Source: Ardenticatenia bacterium (GTDB taxonomy: Bacteria; Chloroflexota; Anaerolineae; 4572-78; NAK82). From it: 60,843 bases of DNA. Made by a program: the position numbers and the translations under genes. The notes under the pieces are model-generated. The model was given only the letters and a program-made list of their open reading frames with translations. It was not told where the DNA came from and ran no database searches. Each line of letters opens with the position of its first letter. The stretch's first letter is position 1. Positions 53,450 through 60,843 of the stretch are shown here, one piece after another. The stretch is from contig QEXY01000043.1 in NCBI GenBank assembly GCA_003130875.1, positions 83,141 to 143,983 of the forward strand, in the 5' to 3' direction.

Positions 53450-55348
53450 ATGGCACACCCGTTTATGGCCACAACACCCGATCCCTCTGCCAGTCCGTCG
53501 CACATGCCACCTCCAGGGCATATACCCTCCGAGATGGTCGAGCGTCCGGGTGCCACAGCACACACGATGCCGATCAGCCAGGTGGAGCTGCTCCTCTGGG
53601 CTGCGCTTGCTCTGCTGGCATTCATCACGCGGCTGGCTGGTCTGGGTCTGCGTCCCCTCTCGGATGCCGAGGCCGCGCAGGCGCTGGTCAGCTGGCGGCT
53701 GTACCAGGGGCTCACAGTCACCCACGATGCCCCCTACAGTCCACTGTTGGCGACCGCCAACCTCGTCACCTTTGCGCTATGGGGCGCCACCGAATTTACC
53801 GCCCGGCTTGTGCCGGCCCTGTCGGGCGCACTCGTGGTGCTCGCGCCGCTGGCATTGCGCCGCTATCTGGGCCGTGCAGGCGCCATCGGCGCAGGTCTGC
53901 TGATGTGTCTCTCGCCTGCCGCGCTCTATCTGTCGCGCAGCGTAGACGGAGATATCCTCGCCCTCACCGGCGCGGCATTGCTCTTCATTGGGATTGCACA
54001 GCTGCAGAACGGAGCGAGTGCGCGCCATAGCTCAGGAGCAATCGCTGCAGTGGCTGGCTTGGCAGTTATGGTGACTGCCGCGCCGTTGGTGTATTCGATG
54101 GTGGCCTTGCTCTTGACATTCGGCGCAGCGCTCTGGCTGGCCCAGCGTGGCACACATCGCCCACGTTGGGGGGAGCTCATCACGGCGCTGCGTTTTGGCA
54201 TCCAAGCGCAGCGGGGCAGGCTGGTCGCCATCTTGATCGCCACCTCTGCCGCAGCCAGCGGACTCTTCCTTAACCGCGGTGGCCTGGCGATGATGGTGGA
54301 TCAGATCGAGGTATGGGCACGCGGTTTCGTCCCTGCAGCAGGAGTGACTGCTCTAGACTCCTATGCTGGCAGCTCGGTCTATCCTGCTTTGTGGTTGTTG
54401 GGTCTCTACGAGCCGCTCACCCTCCTGGCTGCCTTGTTCGGGCTGGGGATTGCTCTGGGGCGCCGCCGGCCACTCGACTTGCTGCTGGTGTGGTGGTTCT
54501 GTGGTGGTGTGTTGCTGGATGCCTTGCGCCCTGGCCGTTCCACGGGTGAGGTGCTGCTGACCCTGTGGCCGGCGACGTTGCTGGCCGGTCTGGTGCTCGA
54601 AAAGTTGGCAGAGATGATACGACAGCAGGGTGATTGGAAACGCGAAGGGATCGTGGTGGCTGCGTGCTGGACTGTCTTCGCTTTTGGCTACACCGTGTTC
54701 ACGATATATACGAATAATTACAGCGCCATCTGGCAGCCGCTGACTGCCTTCGGGATGTTGATCGTGTTGCTCCTTGTTTTCTGGCAATGGCATGGTGCCG
54801 CCTCGACCTTGCGCGGCGCCGTCCTCGCAGCAGTGACCGCTCTGGCGTTGCTCCACGTCGCTGTCAGTGTGCGCCTCAATTACACACCGCTGGCCGACGC
54901 TTCCCAACCACTGGTGCGCGCGTCCGCAGGTGAGGGATTGCGTGATTTGGTCGCCGTGCTGCAATTTGTCTCTGCCGAGAAGGTCAACGATCCGTATCTG
55001 GTCGAGATTCTGGCCAGTCGCAACCTTGGCCCGGCTGTGGAATGGCAACTGCGCGCCTTTCCCAACGTGCGCTGGGTCCGCAAAGTTGAGCAGCTGCCGG
55101 TAGAGAGGGGATTGATGGACACCGCGTCCCGCTTTCCTGAGGTCGTCCTGACGCCGGGGGGCACCCTGCTGACGGATGAGCCTTATGCCGGTCAGGATTT
55201 CGTCGTGCGCAGCTCCAGACAACCAGCTTCGATGACGGCCAGCGCTTTCATCCGCTGGTACCTGTTGCGCGAGCCGCAGCCGCAGCAGCTCGACAAGGTG
55301 GTGTTGTGGGTGAAACAATCTCCCACTGCGCATGCGTCGAAAAAATGA
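53450..55348 (+). CDS. GT-C/GT39-like membrane glycosyltransferase
   Basis: A 632-aa protein. A Pro-rich N-terminal tail (1-40) is followed by about a dozen helices. After helix one comes GLRPLSDAEAAQALVSWRL, an acidic pair separated by one residue (Asp72, Glu74) instead of the usual adjacent D-E. The C-terminal soluble part (about 480-632) is short and lacks the beta-sandwich modules of the 7.7-30.4 kb cluster. It begins 24 bp after the previous stop and precedes the Agl23-type gene, a pairing I associate with lipid-linked glycan export. ATG 53465 is an alternative start. Substrate unknown. Confidence 0.78.
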   Translation: MAHPFMATTPDPSASPSHMPPPGHIPSEMVERPGATAHTMPISQVELLLWAALALLAFITRLAGLGLRPLSDAEAAQALVSWRLYQGLTVTHDAPYSPLLATANLVTFALWGATEFTARLVPALSGALVVLAPLALRRYLGRAGAIGAGLLMCLSPAALYLSRSVDGDILALTGAALLFIGIAQLQNGASARHSSGAIAAVAGLAVMVTAAPLVYSMVALLLTFGAALWLAQRGTHRPRWGELITALRFGIQAQRGRLVAILIATSAAASGLFLNRGGLAMMVDQIEVWARGFVPAAGVTALDSYAGSSVYPALWLLGLYEPLTLLAALFGLGIALGRRRPLDLLLVWWFCGGVLLDALRPGRSTGEVLLTLWPATLLAGLVLEKLAEMIRQQGDWKREGIVVAACWTVFAFGYTVFTIYTNNYSAIWQPLTAFGMLIVLLLVFWQWHGAASTLRGAVLAAVTALALLHVAVSVRLNYTPLADASQPLVRASAGEGLRDLVAVLQFVSAEKVNDPYLVEILASRNLGPAVEWQLRAFPNVRWVRKVEQLPVERGLMDTASRFPEVVLTPGGTLLTDEPYAGQDFVVRSSRQPASMTASAFIRWYLLREPQPQQLDKVVLWVKQSPTAHASKK

Positions 55349-55390
55349 GCATTTACGTTTGATCAAAGCGCCCAGAATGACGAGGTAGTG

Positions 55391-58300
55391 ATGAGTTCCC
55401 AAACGACTCGCGACGCTCAGAATGCAGTGCCTTTGGAGAACGACCCATCCCGTGCATTATGGCACTGGATCAGCAGCCATGGCGAAGCGATTGCCTATGG
55501 ACTGTTGTTCGTCCTGGCGGTGTTCACGCGTTTCTATGATCTGGAGTCCCGTGCCATCAGCCATGATGAGAGCTTGCACATGTTGTATTCCTATAAGCTC
55601 TACAACGGCGAGGGATATCGTCACGACCCGATGATGCACGGCCCATTCTTGTTCGAGCTCCATGCCCTGCTCTTTTTCCTGTTTGGACACAACAACTATG
55701 TGGGGCGCGTCGGGGTAGCACTGTTTGGGGTGGCACTGGTGATGTTGCCCTATTGGTTTCGGCCCTGGCTGGGGCGTCTGGGCGCGTTGATCGCGTCCAC
55801 CATGATCCTCATCTCGCCGGTGATCACCCATTACAGTCGTCACCTGCGCCACGACATTTTCAACGAAGTCTTCACCCTGATCATGTACTTCACCCTGTTC
55901 CACTATCTGACTGCTTGGCAACGGGGTGACTTCGTGCGCATGCGGCGCTGGTTGTATATCGGCGCTGCCGCGGTCACATTATCCTTGACGGTGATGGAGA
56001 TCGCCTACATTCACGGGTTCATCGGCCTCACCTTCATCCTGGCCATCACATGGATCGAAAACCTCTCGCTGGCGCAGCGCCGCCGTCTCTTCTGGATCGG
56101 CAGTGCCATCCTGATGGGAGTCGGCGTCATTGTGCTCTGGCTCACCTTCGACAATGCCGGTCCACTCCCGCTGGAGCAACCCCCCAACCTGGCGCGCCAG
56201 GTGGTCGGTGCTCTGCAGCAGCTGGTAGGAGGGTTTGGTGGCGCTGCCAGCACGCTGCCCCAGGACAACATGCGCGCCGCCTGGAAGGTGATCCATGTGT
56301 TCGTGCTGGCGATCGGCCTCTTCTTCGCCGCCACGACGCTGGCACTGAGTGTCACCGACCGCGCCGTGGTGTCGGAGAAACAGCGCGTGCAGCTCCTCCC
56401 CGTTCGCCTGATGAGCGAAGCGTTGCGTTCCCTCCCCCTGCGCGAGGTGGGGATCGCCGTGCTGGTCGGTGTGATCATCTTCGTGACGCTCTACACCACA
56501 TTCTTCACCAACCCCTATGGTCTGGTCTCCGGCACATGGGGAGCGATCTACTACTGGTTGAGCCAGCAAGACGTACAGCGCGGCGGCCAGCCCTGGTATT
56601 ACTACCTGATGTTGCTCCCGCTGTATGAGTTCCTGCCATTTTTCATCGGAGTGGCAGGCGGCATCTGGTATCTGATCCACCGGCTGCGCATCACCCGCCC
56701 ATCTGAGCTGGAACGTACGGGCAGTGTCGAGGTGAAGCCCTCTGCCCAGGCGCTCTCCCAACCGGCGGAGCATGTGCTGGAGGTTTACTTCCCCGCCTTC
56801 GTCCTGTATTGGGTGATCGACGCCATCTTTATCTACAGCTGGGCAGGCGAGAAGATGCCCTGGTTGACCACCCACATGAGCTTGCCGCTCATCTTCATGG
56901 CTGCATGGACGTGCGGGCGCGTGCTGGCAGGATTACAGGGGCGCTGGCGGACGCTCTGGGAACGCGGTGGCGTGCTTTTCGCCCTGTTGCTGCCTTTGAC
57001 GGTGCTCGCCCTGGTCGCGCTGTTGAGCGTACAACCCTTCCGCAGCTATTCTCTCTTCGATCTGCGCGACACCGGTCAATGGCTGGGCAGCCTGGTGGTG
57101 GTCGGCCTGCTGGTGTATGGGTTGATCCACTACGGGCGTCGGCTGGGGCGATTCCTGGCAACGCGCATCGCCTTTCTCGTTGTGCTGATCGTGCTGGCAA
57201 TCTTCACGGCCCGTTCGTCTTGGCTGGTGTCGTTCATCAACTATGACGATGTGAGCGAGTACCTCTTCTATGCGCACGGTGCGCCTGATGTCACCCTGGC
57301 GATGCGCCAGATCGAGGACATATCACGGCGTACCGTGGGTGACAAGCTGATCAAGGTGGCCTACGACAACGAGTCCACCTGGCCGTTGGAGTGGTACTTC
57401 CGCGAATATCCCAATCGCGCCTACTACGGCGAATCACCCTCACGCCAACAGCTGGAAGCGCCGATCGTGATCGTCGGGCCGTCCAACGAGAGCAAGGTGA
57501 CCCCCTATCTCGGCGACAACTATGTGCGCTTCAACTATCGGCTGGTGTGGTGGCCGCTGGAAACCTACAAAGGGCAAACACCGAAGAAGATCTGGCACAC
57601 CTACTTTGTGCCTGCCAACTTGCCAGATGACCCAGCAGGACGCCAGACCGCCTGGAACGAGGTGTTCGAGAACCGTAAAGAGCTCTGGGAAGTCTTCTTC
57701 TATCATCGCCACAAAACGCCCAAGAACCAATGGCCTTATGTCCATCGGTTCTATATGTATGTGCGCAAAGACGTGCTCAACCAGCTATGGGACTATCACA
57801 CTGGGCCGGCGCCGGCTGAGATGCCCACTGAGCCGTATGCCGTGAAGCATCGCGAGATCCGCGCCAAGCGCTCCATCGGCGGCCAGGGCAACGGCCCCGG
57901 CCGCTTCATGACGCCGCGCGCCATCACCGTGGGAGCAGATGGTCTCTGGTATGTGGCAGACAGCGGCAACAACCGCATCCAGGTGCTGGACGCCCAGGGC
58001 AACGTAGTGCGCAGCTGGGGAAGTAGCGGCAACCAACCCGCTCAGTTCCAGGAGCCGTGGGGAATCGCCGTCAACACGGAGCTGGGGCGGGTGTACGTCT
58101 CGGACACGTGGAACCATCGCATCCAGGTCTTCGACCTGGAGGGCACGTTCCTCTTTGCCTGGGGATACTTCGTCGACACTGGTGGGCAGATCGACCGCGA
58201 CCCCGGCGGTTTCTGGGGACCGCGCGACATTGCCATTGACGAAACGGGCAACGTCTACGTGGCCGATACCGGCAACAAGCGCATTCAGAAGTTCACCGCG

Positions 58301-58765
58301 GATGGAGAATTTGTCGCCCAGTGGGGCGGCGCCGGCATCCTGCCCGGACGCTTCGATGAACCGACCAGCCTGGCCTTCGCTCCCGACGGCACGATCTACG
58401 TGGCAGATACCTGGAACCGCCGCATCCAGGCCTTCTCTGCCGATATGAACCCGCTGCGCCAATGGGCCATCGAGAGCTGGGAGAGCACCTCGGTGGTCAA
58501 CAAGCCCTATGTGCGGGTGGACCGCGCAGGGAATGTGTACGCCAGCGATCCAGAACGCTACCGCATCCTCGTCTTCGACGCGCAGGGCGCCTTCCTGCTG
58601 AGCTTCGGGCAGTACGGCGCGGATATGGCTTCCTTCGCCCTGCCGCTGGGGATGGCGTTTGAGGCGGATGGCGACCTGTTGGTGGTGGATTCGGACAATC
58701 ATCGACTACTCGAGTTCCCACCGCCGCTGGAAGCCGCCGGCAGCAAGGAACAGGGCGAGAAGTAG
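55391..58765 (+). CDS. Agl23-type flippase-associated glycosyltransferase-like protein with NHL beta-propeller
   Basis: A 1,124-aa protein. The N-terminal part has ESRAISHDESLHMLYSYKLY (Asp59-Glu60) and HDPMMHGPFLFELHALLFF, the signature of the TIGR03663/Agl23 group, and about eleven helices to residue 620. Residues about 830-1110 form roughly six NHL repeats (for example TPRAITVGADGLWYVADSGN and NRIQVLDAQGNVV), an extracellular beta-propeller for binding. ATG 55391 is preferred to the adjacent GTG 55388, with GAGGT just upstream. It is linked to the GT-C protein before it. In archaea Agl23-like proteins are associated with dolichol-linked glycan flipping. The role here is inference. Confidence 0.87.
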   Translation: MSSQTTRDAQNAVPLENDPSRALWHWISSHGEAIAYGLLFVLAVFTRFYDLESRAISHDESLHMLYSYKLYNGEGYRHDPMMHGPFLFELHALLFFLFGHNNYVGRVGVALFGVALVMLPYWFRPWLGRLGALIASTMILISPVITHYSRHLRHDIFNEVFTLIMYFTLFHYLTAWQRGDFVRMRRWLYIGAAAVTLSLTVMEIAYIHGFIGLTFILAITWIENLSLAQRRRLFWIGSAILMGVGVIVLWLTFDNAGPLPLEQPPNLARQVVGALQQLVGGFGGAASTLPQDNMRAAWKVIHVFVLAIGLFFAATTLALSVTDRAVVSEKQRVQLLPVRLMSEALRSLPLREVGIAVLVGVIIFVTLYTTFFTNPYGLVSGTWGAIYYWLSQQDVQRGGQPWYYYLMLLPLYEFLPFFIGVAGGIWYLIHRLRITRPSELERTGSVEVKPSAQALSQPAEHVLEVYFPAFVLYWVIDAIFIYSWAGEKMPWLTTHMSLPLIFMAAWTCGRVLAGLQGRWRTLWERGGVLFALLLPLTVLALVALLSVQPFRSYSLFDLRDTGQWLGSLVVVGLLVYGLIHYGRRLGRFLATRIAFLVVLIVLAIFTARSSWLVSFINYDDVSEYLFYAHGAPDVTLAMRQIEDISRRTVGDKLIKVAYDNESTWPLEWYFREYPNRAYYGESPSRQQLEAPIVIVGPSNESKVTPYLGDNYVRFNYRLVWWPLETYKGQTPKKIWHTYFVPANLPDDPAGRQTAWNEVFENRKELWEVFFYHRHKTPKNQWPYVHRFYMYVRKDVLNQLWDYHTGPAPAEMPTEPYAVKHREIRAKRSIGGQGNGPGRFMTPRAITVGADGLWYVADSGNNRIQVLDAQGNVVRSWGSSGNQPAQFQEPWGIAVNTELGRVYVSDTWNHRIQVFDLEGTFLFAWGYFVDTGGQIDRDPGGFWGPRDIAIDETGNVYVADTGNKRIQKFTADGEFVAQWGGAGILPGRFDEPTSLAFAPDGTIYVADTWNRRIQAFSADMNPLRQWAIESWESTSVVNKPYVRVDRAGNVYASDPERYRILVFDAQGAFLLSFGQYGADMASFALPLGMAFEADGDLLVVDSDNHRLLEFPPPLEAAGSKEQGEK

Positions 58766-58830
58766 CGCGGTCACGCTTGCGCCGCCTCTGTCGTTGTGCC
58801 GCGATCCAGGGATGCGTGTGATCCGAATGG

Positions 58831-59589
58831 ATGCGACGGATGTGCGAGGAATCCTCATCAGAATGGCAGCAGCTGGTCGCGGAAATCGTGCAGTGTCACC
58901 GCTGCCCACGGCTGGTGAACTGGCGCGAACGGGTGGCGCGCGAGAAGCGGCCCGCCTACAAAGATTGGGCCTATTGGGGCAGGCCGGTGCCGGGATTCGG
59001 CGACCGTCAGGCGCGCCTGCTAATTGTTGGGCTGGCGCCGGGCGCACATGGGTCGAACCGCACCGGTCGTATGTTCACCGGCGATAGCTCCGGGGACACG
59101 CTCTACGCCGCCCTCTACCGCGCCGGCTTCACCAACCAGCCCTATGCCACCCATCGGGATGACGGCCTCACGCTTCACGACACCTTCATCACGGCGATCG
59201 TGCGCTGTGCTCCGCCCGCTAACCGTCCCATGCGGGATGAAATCGTCGCGTGTGTCCCATTCCTGGCGCGCGAATGGCAATTGCTGGCCAGGATACGGGT
59301 CGTGCTGGCGCTGGGCCAGCTCGCCTTTGTGGCATGCTGTCGGCTGCTCCAACAAGAGGGCTACGCACTCCCGCGGTTGTCCTTCCGCCACGCATTGCAC
59401 CATTCTGCGCGCCATAACCACACGGACCGAACTATCCACCTGCTCGCGTCCTATCACCCCAGCCGGCAGAATACCCAGACCGGACGGCTCAGCCCTCAGA
59501 TGTTGGATGCAGTGCTCCACCAGGCGCGCGCCGTGTTGGATAATGGCCAGGCAGTGGGGGAGACGCAGGGATCGGATATGGGACAATGA
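58831..59589 (+). CDS. Uracil-DNA glycosylase, family 5 (UDGb) type
   Basis: A 252-aa protein. Motif A GLAPGAHGSNRTGRMFTGD (67-85) and motif B YHPSRQNTQTGRL (208-220, His209) define UDGb, which lacks the polar catalytic residue of other uracil glycosylases in motif A and also acts on other deaminated bases. Cys22, Cys25, Cys126 and Cys141 fit the [4Fe-4S] ligands. Such enzymes are common in thermophiles and their relatives. The start is ATG 58831, with 58840 as an alternative. The stop overlaps the next start by 4 bp. Confidence 0.92.
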   Translation: MRRMCEESSSEWQQLVAEIVQCHRCPRLVNWRERVAREKRPAYKDWAYWGRPVPGFGDRQARLLIVGLAPGAHGSNRTGRMFTGDSSGDTLYAALYRAGFTNQPYATHRDDGLTLHDTFITAIVRCAPPANRPMRDEIVACVPFLAREWQLLARIRVVLALGQLAFVACCRLLQQEGYALPRLSFRHALHHSARHNHTDRTIHLLASYHPSRQNTQTGRLSPQMLDAVLHQARAVLDNGQAVGETQGSDMGQ

Positions 59590-60560
59590 AGGAGACGGAG
59601 TACTACCTCGCCTTGTGCGGCCGGGCGCTCGATTGGCTGCTGGAAGAAGAGAATCCCTCGGCGCGTTACCTGGCATTGTGGCTGTTGTTGGATCGCCCCC
59701 CCGATGCCCTGGAAGTGCAAGCTGCCCAGCGTGCGATTCCCGACGCACCGCCTGCCCGGCACATCCTGGAAGCGCAATATCCGATGGGTGGTTACTGGAT
59801 CAGCCCAGATGCCATGTACAGCCCGCGCTATCGTGCCACCATGTGGCAGGTTGTCTTCCTCGCCCAATTGGGCATGCCGCCCACCCTGCCGGTGCAGCGC
59901 GCCTGTGAGCACATCCTGGTGAGGGGGCGAGGGGCTCGCGATGGGCGCTTCACCGCCGGCCAGTCACCGCGCACGGCGTGGCACTGCCTCAACGGTCTCC
60001 TCATATGGGCGTTTCAGCGGCTTGGTTATGCGGACGATCCTCGTGTCGTCCAGGCGCGCGACGCCATGGCAGCCGAGATCCTGCGTCACGGCTTCGCCTG
60101 TGCCAACAACCGCGGGCTGCCTTGTGCGTGGGGGGCGGTGAAGGTGCTGGGTGCTTTCCTGGATTTGCGAGTTGAGGCACGCACGCCGGAAATCGCCGTG
60201 GCGATTGAGCAGGGCGTCGCGCTGCTCCTATCGACTCCGCTGCGCCAGGCAGCCTACCCAATGGCGGATGGCGCCGTGAGTCCGTTGTGGTTTGCCCTGG
60301 CGTTCCCGCTGACAGAGCATGCTGACCTGCTGGAAGCGATAACTGTGTTGGCACGCGCAGGCTGTGCACACCACCCCAATGTGCAAGACTGCATTCCCTG
60401 GTTGCTAGACAAGCAGGTCGCAGAGGGTCGGTGGGCGCTGGAGCACACGCCCGGCAAGGCCTGGGCACACTTCGGCGCGGTCAATTGTGCCAACAAGTGG
60501 GTCACGCTGCGCGCCCTGGATGCGCTCAAACGGCTGAATCTGACGAGCGCGGACGACTAG
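59586..60560 (+). CDS. Terpenoid cyclase/prenyltransferase-fold protein, non-enzymatic appearance
   Basis: A 324-aa protein with repeated alpha-helical units recalling squalene-cyclase-like (alpha/alpha toroid) repeats: MGGYWISPDAMYSPRYRATMW, DGRFTAGQSPRTAWHCLNGL, and CIPWLLDKQVAEGRWALEH. The DXDD or VSDCTAE catalytic motifs of true cyclases are not seen. Members are often annotated vaguely as squalene cyclase-like or prenyltransferase repeat proteins. It overlaps the glycosylase gene by 4 bp (ATGA), so it is co-translated. Cys/His residues such as CANNRGLPCAWG might bind metal. Function unknown. Confidence 0.7.
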   Translation: MKETEYYLALCGRALDWLLEEENPSARYLALWLLLDRPPDALEVQAAQRAIPDAPPARHILEAQYPMGGYWISPDAMYSPRYRATMWQVVFLAQLGMPPTLPVQRACEHILVRGRGARDGRFTAGQSPRTAWHCLNGLLIWAFQRLGYADDPRVVQARDAMAAEILRHGFACANNRGLPCAWGAVKVLGAFLDLRVEARTPEIAVAIEQGVALLLSTPLRQAAYPMADGAVSPLWFALAFPLTEHADLLEAITVLARAGCAHHPNVQDCIPWLLDKQVAEGRWALEHTPGKAWAHFGAVNCANKWVTLRALDALKRLNLTSADD

Positions 60561-60671
60561 GGAACGAGAGTCCTCGCATTGCAGAGCCTGCAGAGTTTTT
60601 TCCCCCTTTCTCTGCGTACTCTGCATTGAGGGGTATTTTCCGCGTGGATGGGGATGCTATAACCTTCCCCT

Positions 60672-60843
60672 TGCGGCCAAGTGCGGCCAGGTTTTCCGTA
60701 TTTTTCTCGCGCCAATCGAATTCACGCAATGATACGGAATCCTTGTCCGCATCTGGCCGCACATGCGCGGTGGTCTGTGTGCGGCCAAGTGCGGCCAGGT
60801 TTTCCGTATTTTTCTCGCGCCAATCGAATTCACGCAATGATAC
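60672..60843. repeat. 108-bp-period repeat, two 64-bp identical units, cut by the window end
   Basis: Identical 64-bp units at 60672-60735 and 60780-60843, separated by a 44-bp spacer. Each begins TGCGGCCAAGTGCGGCCAGG. The array probably continues past the end. 60561-60671 holds no gene. The minus-strand reading frame through the array is repeat-derived. Confidence 0.85.

Noticed and set aside
54353-55402. 349-aa antisense frame over the GT-C gene
   Set aside because: Gln/His-rich mirror of a hydrophobic coding frame.
57785-58702. 305-aa antisense frame over the NHL propeller
   Set aside because: Its periodicity is the mirror of the NHL repeats.
60561-60610. Intrinsic terminator after the cyclase-fold gene (run of six Ts)
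   Set aside because: The only stem before the T run is about 4 bp.
60526-60837. 103-aa frame on the minus strand at the window end
   Set aside because: Encoded by the 64-bp repeat units. The repeated peptide is a by-product of the DNA repeat.

Overview
The window is bacterial DNA of moderately high GC, most likely from the phylum Chloroflexota (an Anaerolineae/Caldilineae-like organism). Several features point that way together: large GT-C-type membrane glycosyltransferases carrying repeated extracellular beta-sandwich modules, an Agl23-type protein with a C-terminal NHL propeller, sensor proteins with Thr-Pro stalks and NBR1-like Ig domains, a DUF1028 protein beside a peptide ABC transporter, and several start codons placed 6-8 nt after a -10 box, as in leaderless mRNAs. 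The phylum assignment is inference. No rRNA, tRNA, CRISPR array or prophage was recognised.

Layout. 1-3.4 kb: the 3' part of a cyclic-nucleotide-domain membrane protein converging on queA. 3.5-7.2 kb: a GAF-rich NarL-type histidine kinase and its LuxR-type response regulator. 7.2-7.7 kb: one or two small ORFs and hairpins. 7.7-30.4 kb (minus strand): an apparent eight-gene operon of multi-pass membrane proteins, namely seven GT39/DUF2142-like putative glycosyltransferases, one of them a YfhO protein, followed by an O-antigen-ligase-type protein. About fifteen copies of one beta-sandwich module are spread over the C-termini. A single good promoter lies just before the first gene. 30.5-31.3 kb: a nuclease-fold protein fused to a UvrD-type Tudor domain.

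31.4-36.4 kb (minus): a PspA/IM30 gene followed by a membrane-anchored solute-binding protein, a solute-binding/VWA fusion and a two-TM coiled-coil protein, apparently one envelope-linked unit. 36.5-40.1 kb (plus): a four-S1-domain RNA-binding protein with a textbook promoter and terminator, then an FHA-TM-Ig protein. 40.2-44.9 kb (minus): a peptide ABC operon (binding protein, two permeases, DUF1028) without ATPase genes. 44.9-45.7 kb: remnants of mobile DNA. 45.7-51.4 kb (minus): a molybdopterin oxidoreductase, an NrfD membrane subunit and a 4x[4Fe-4S] protein (tetrathionate/polysulfide-reductase type). 51.5-52.6 kb (minus): scpA overlapping a small ferredoxin. 52.7-60.6 kb (plus): a B12-methionine-synthase reactivation-domain protein, a GT-C protein, an Agl23-NHL protein, a family-5 uracil-DNA glycosylase and a terpenoid-cyclase-fold protein, closely packed. 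The window ends inside a 108-bp-period repeat.

Non-coding structure is unusually informative: a MITE with perfect terminal repeats and a target duplication plus a decayed sister copy, two copies of a dispersed intergenic repeat with conserved flanks but different centres, and several minus- and plus-strand promoters with -10/start spacings typical of leaderless transcripts.
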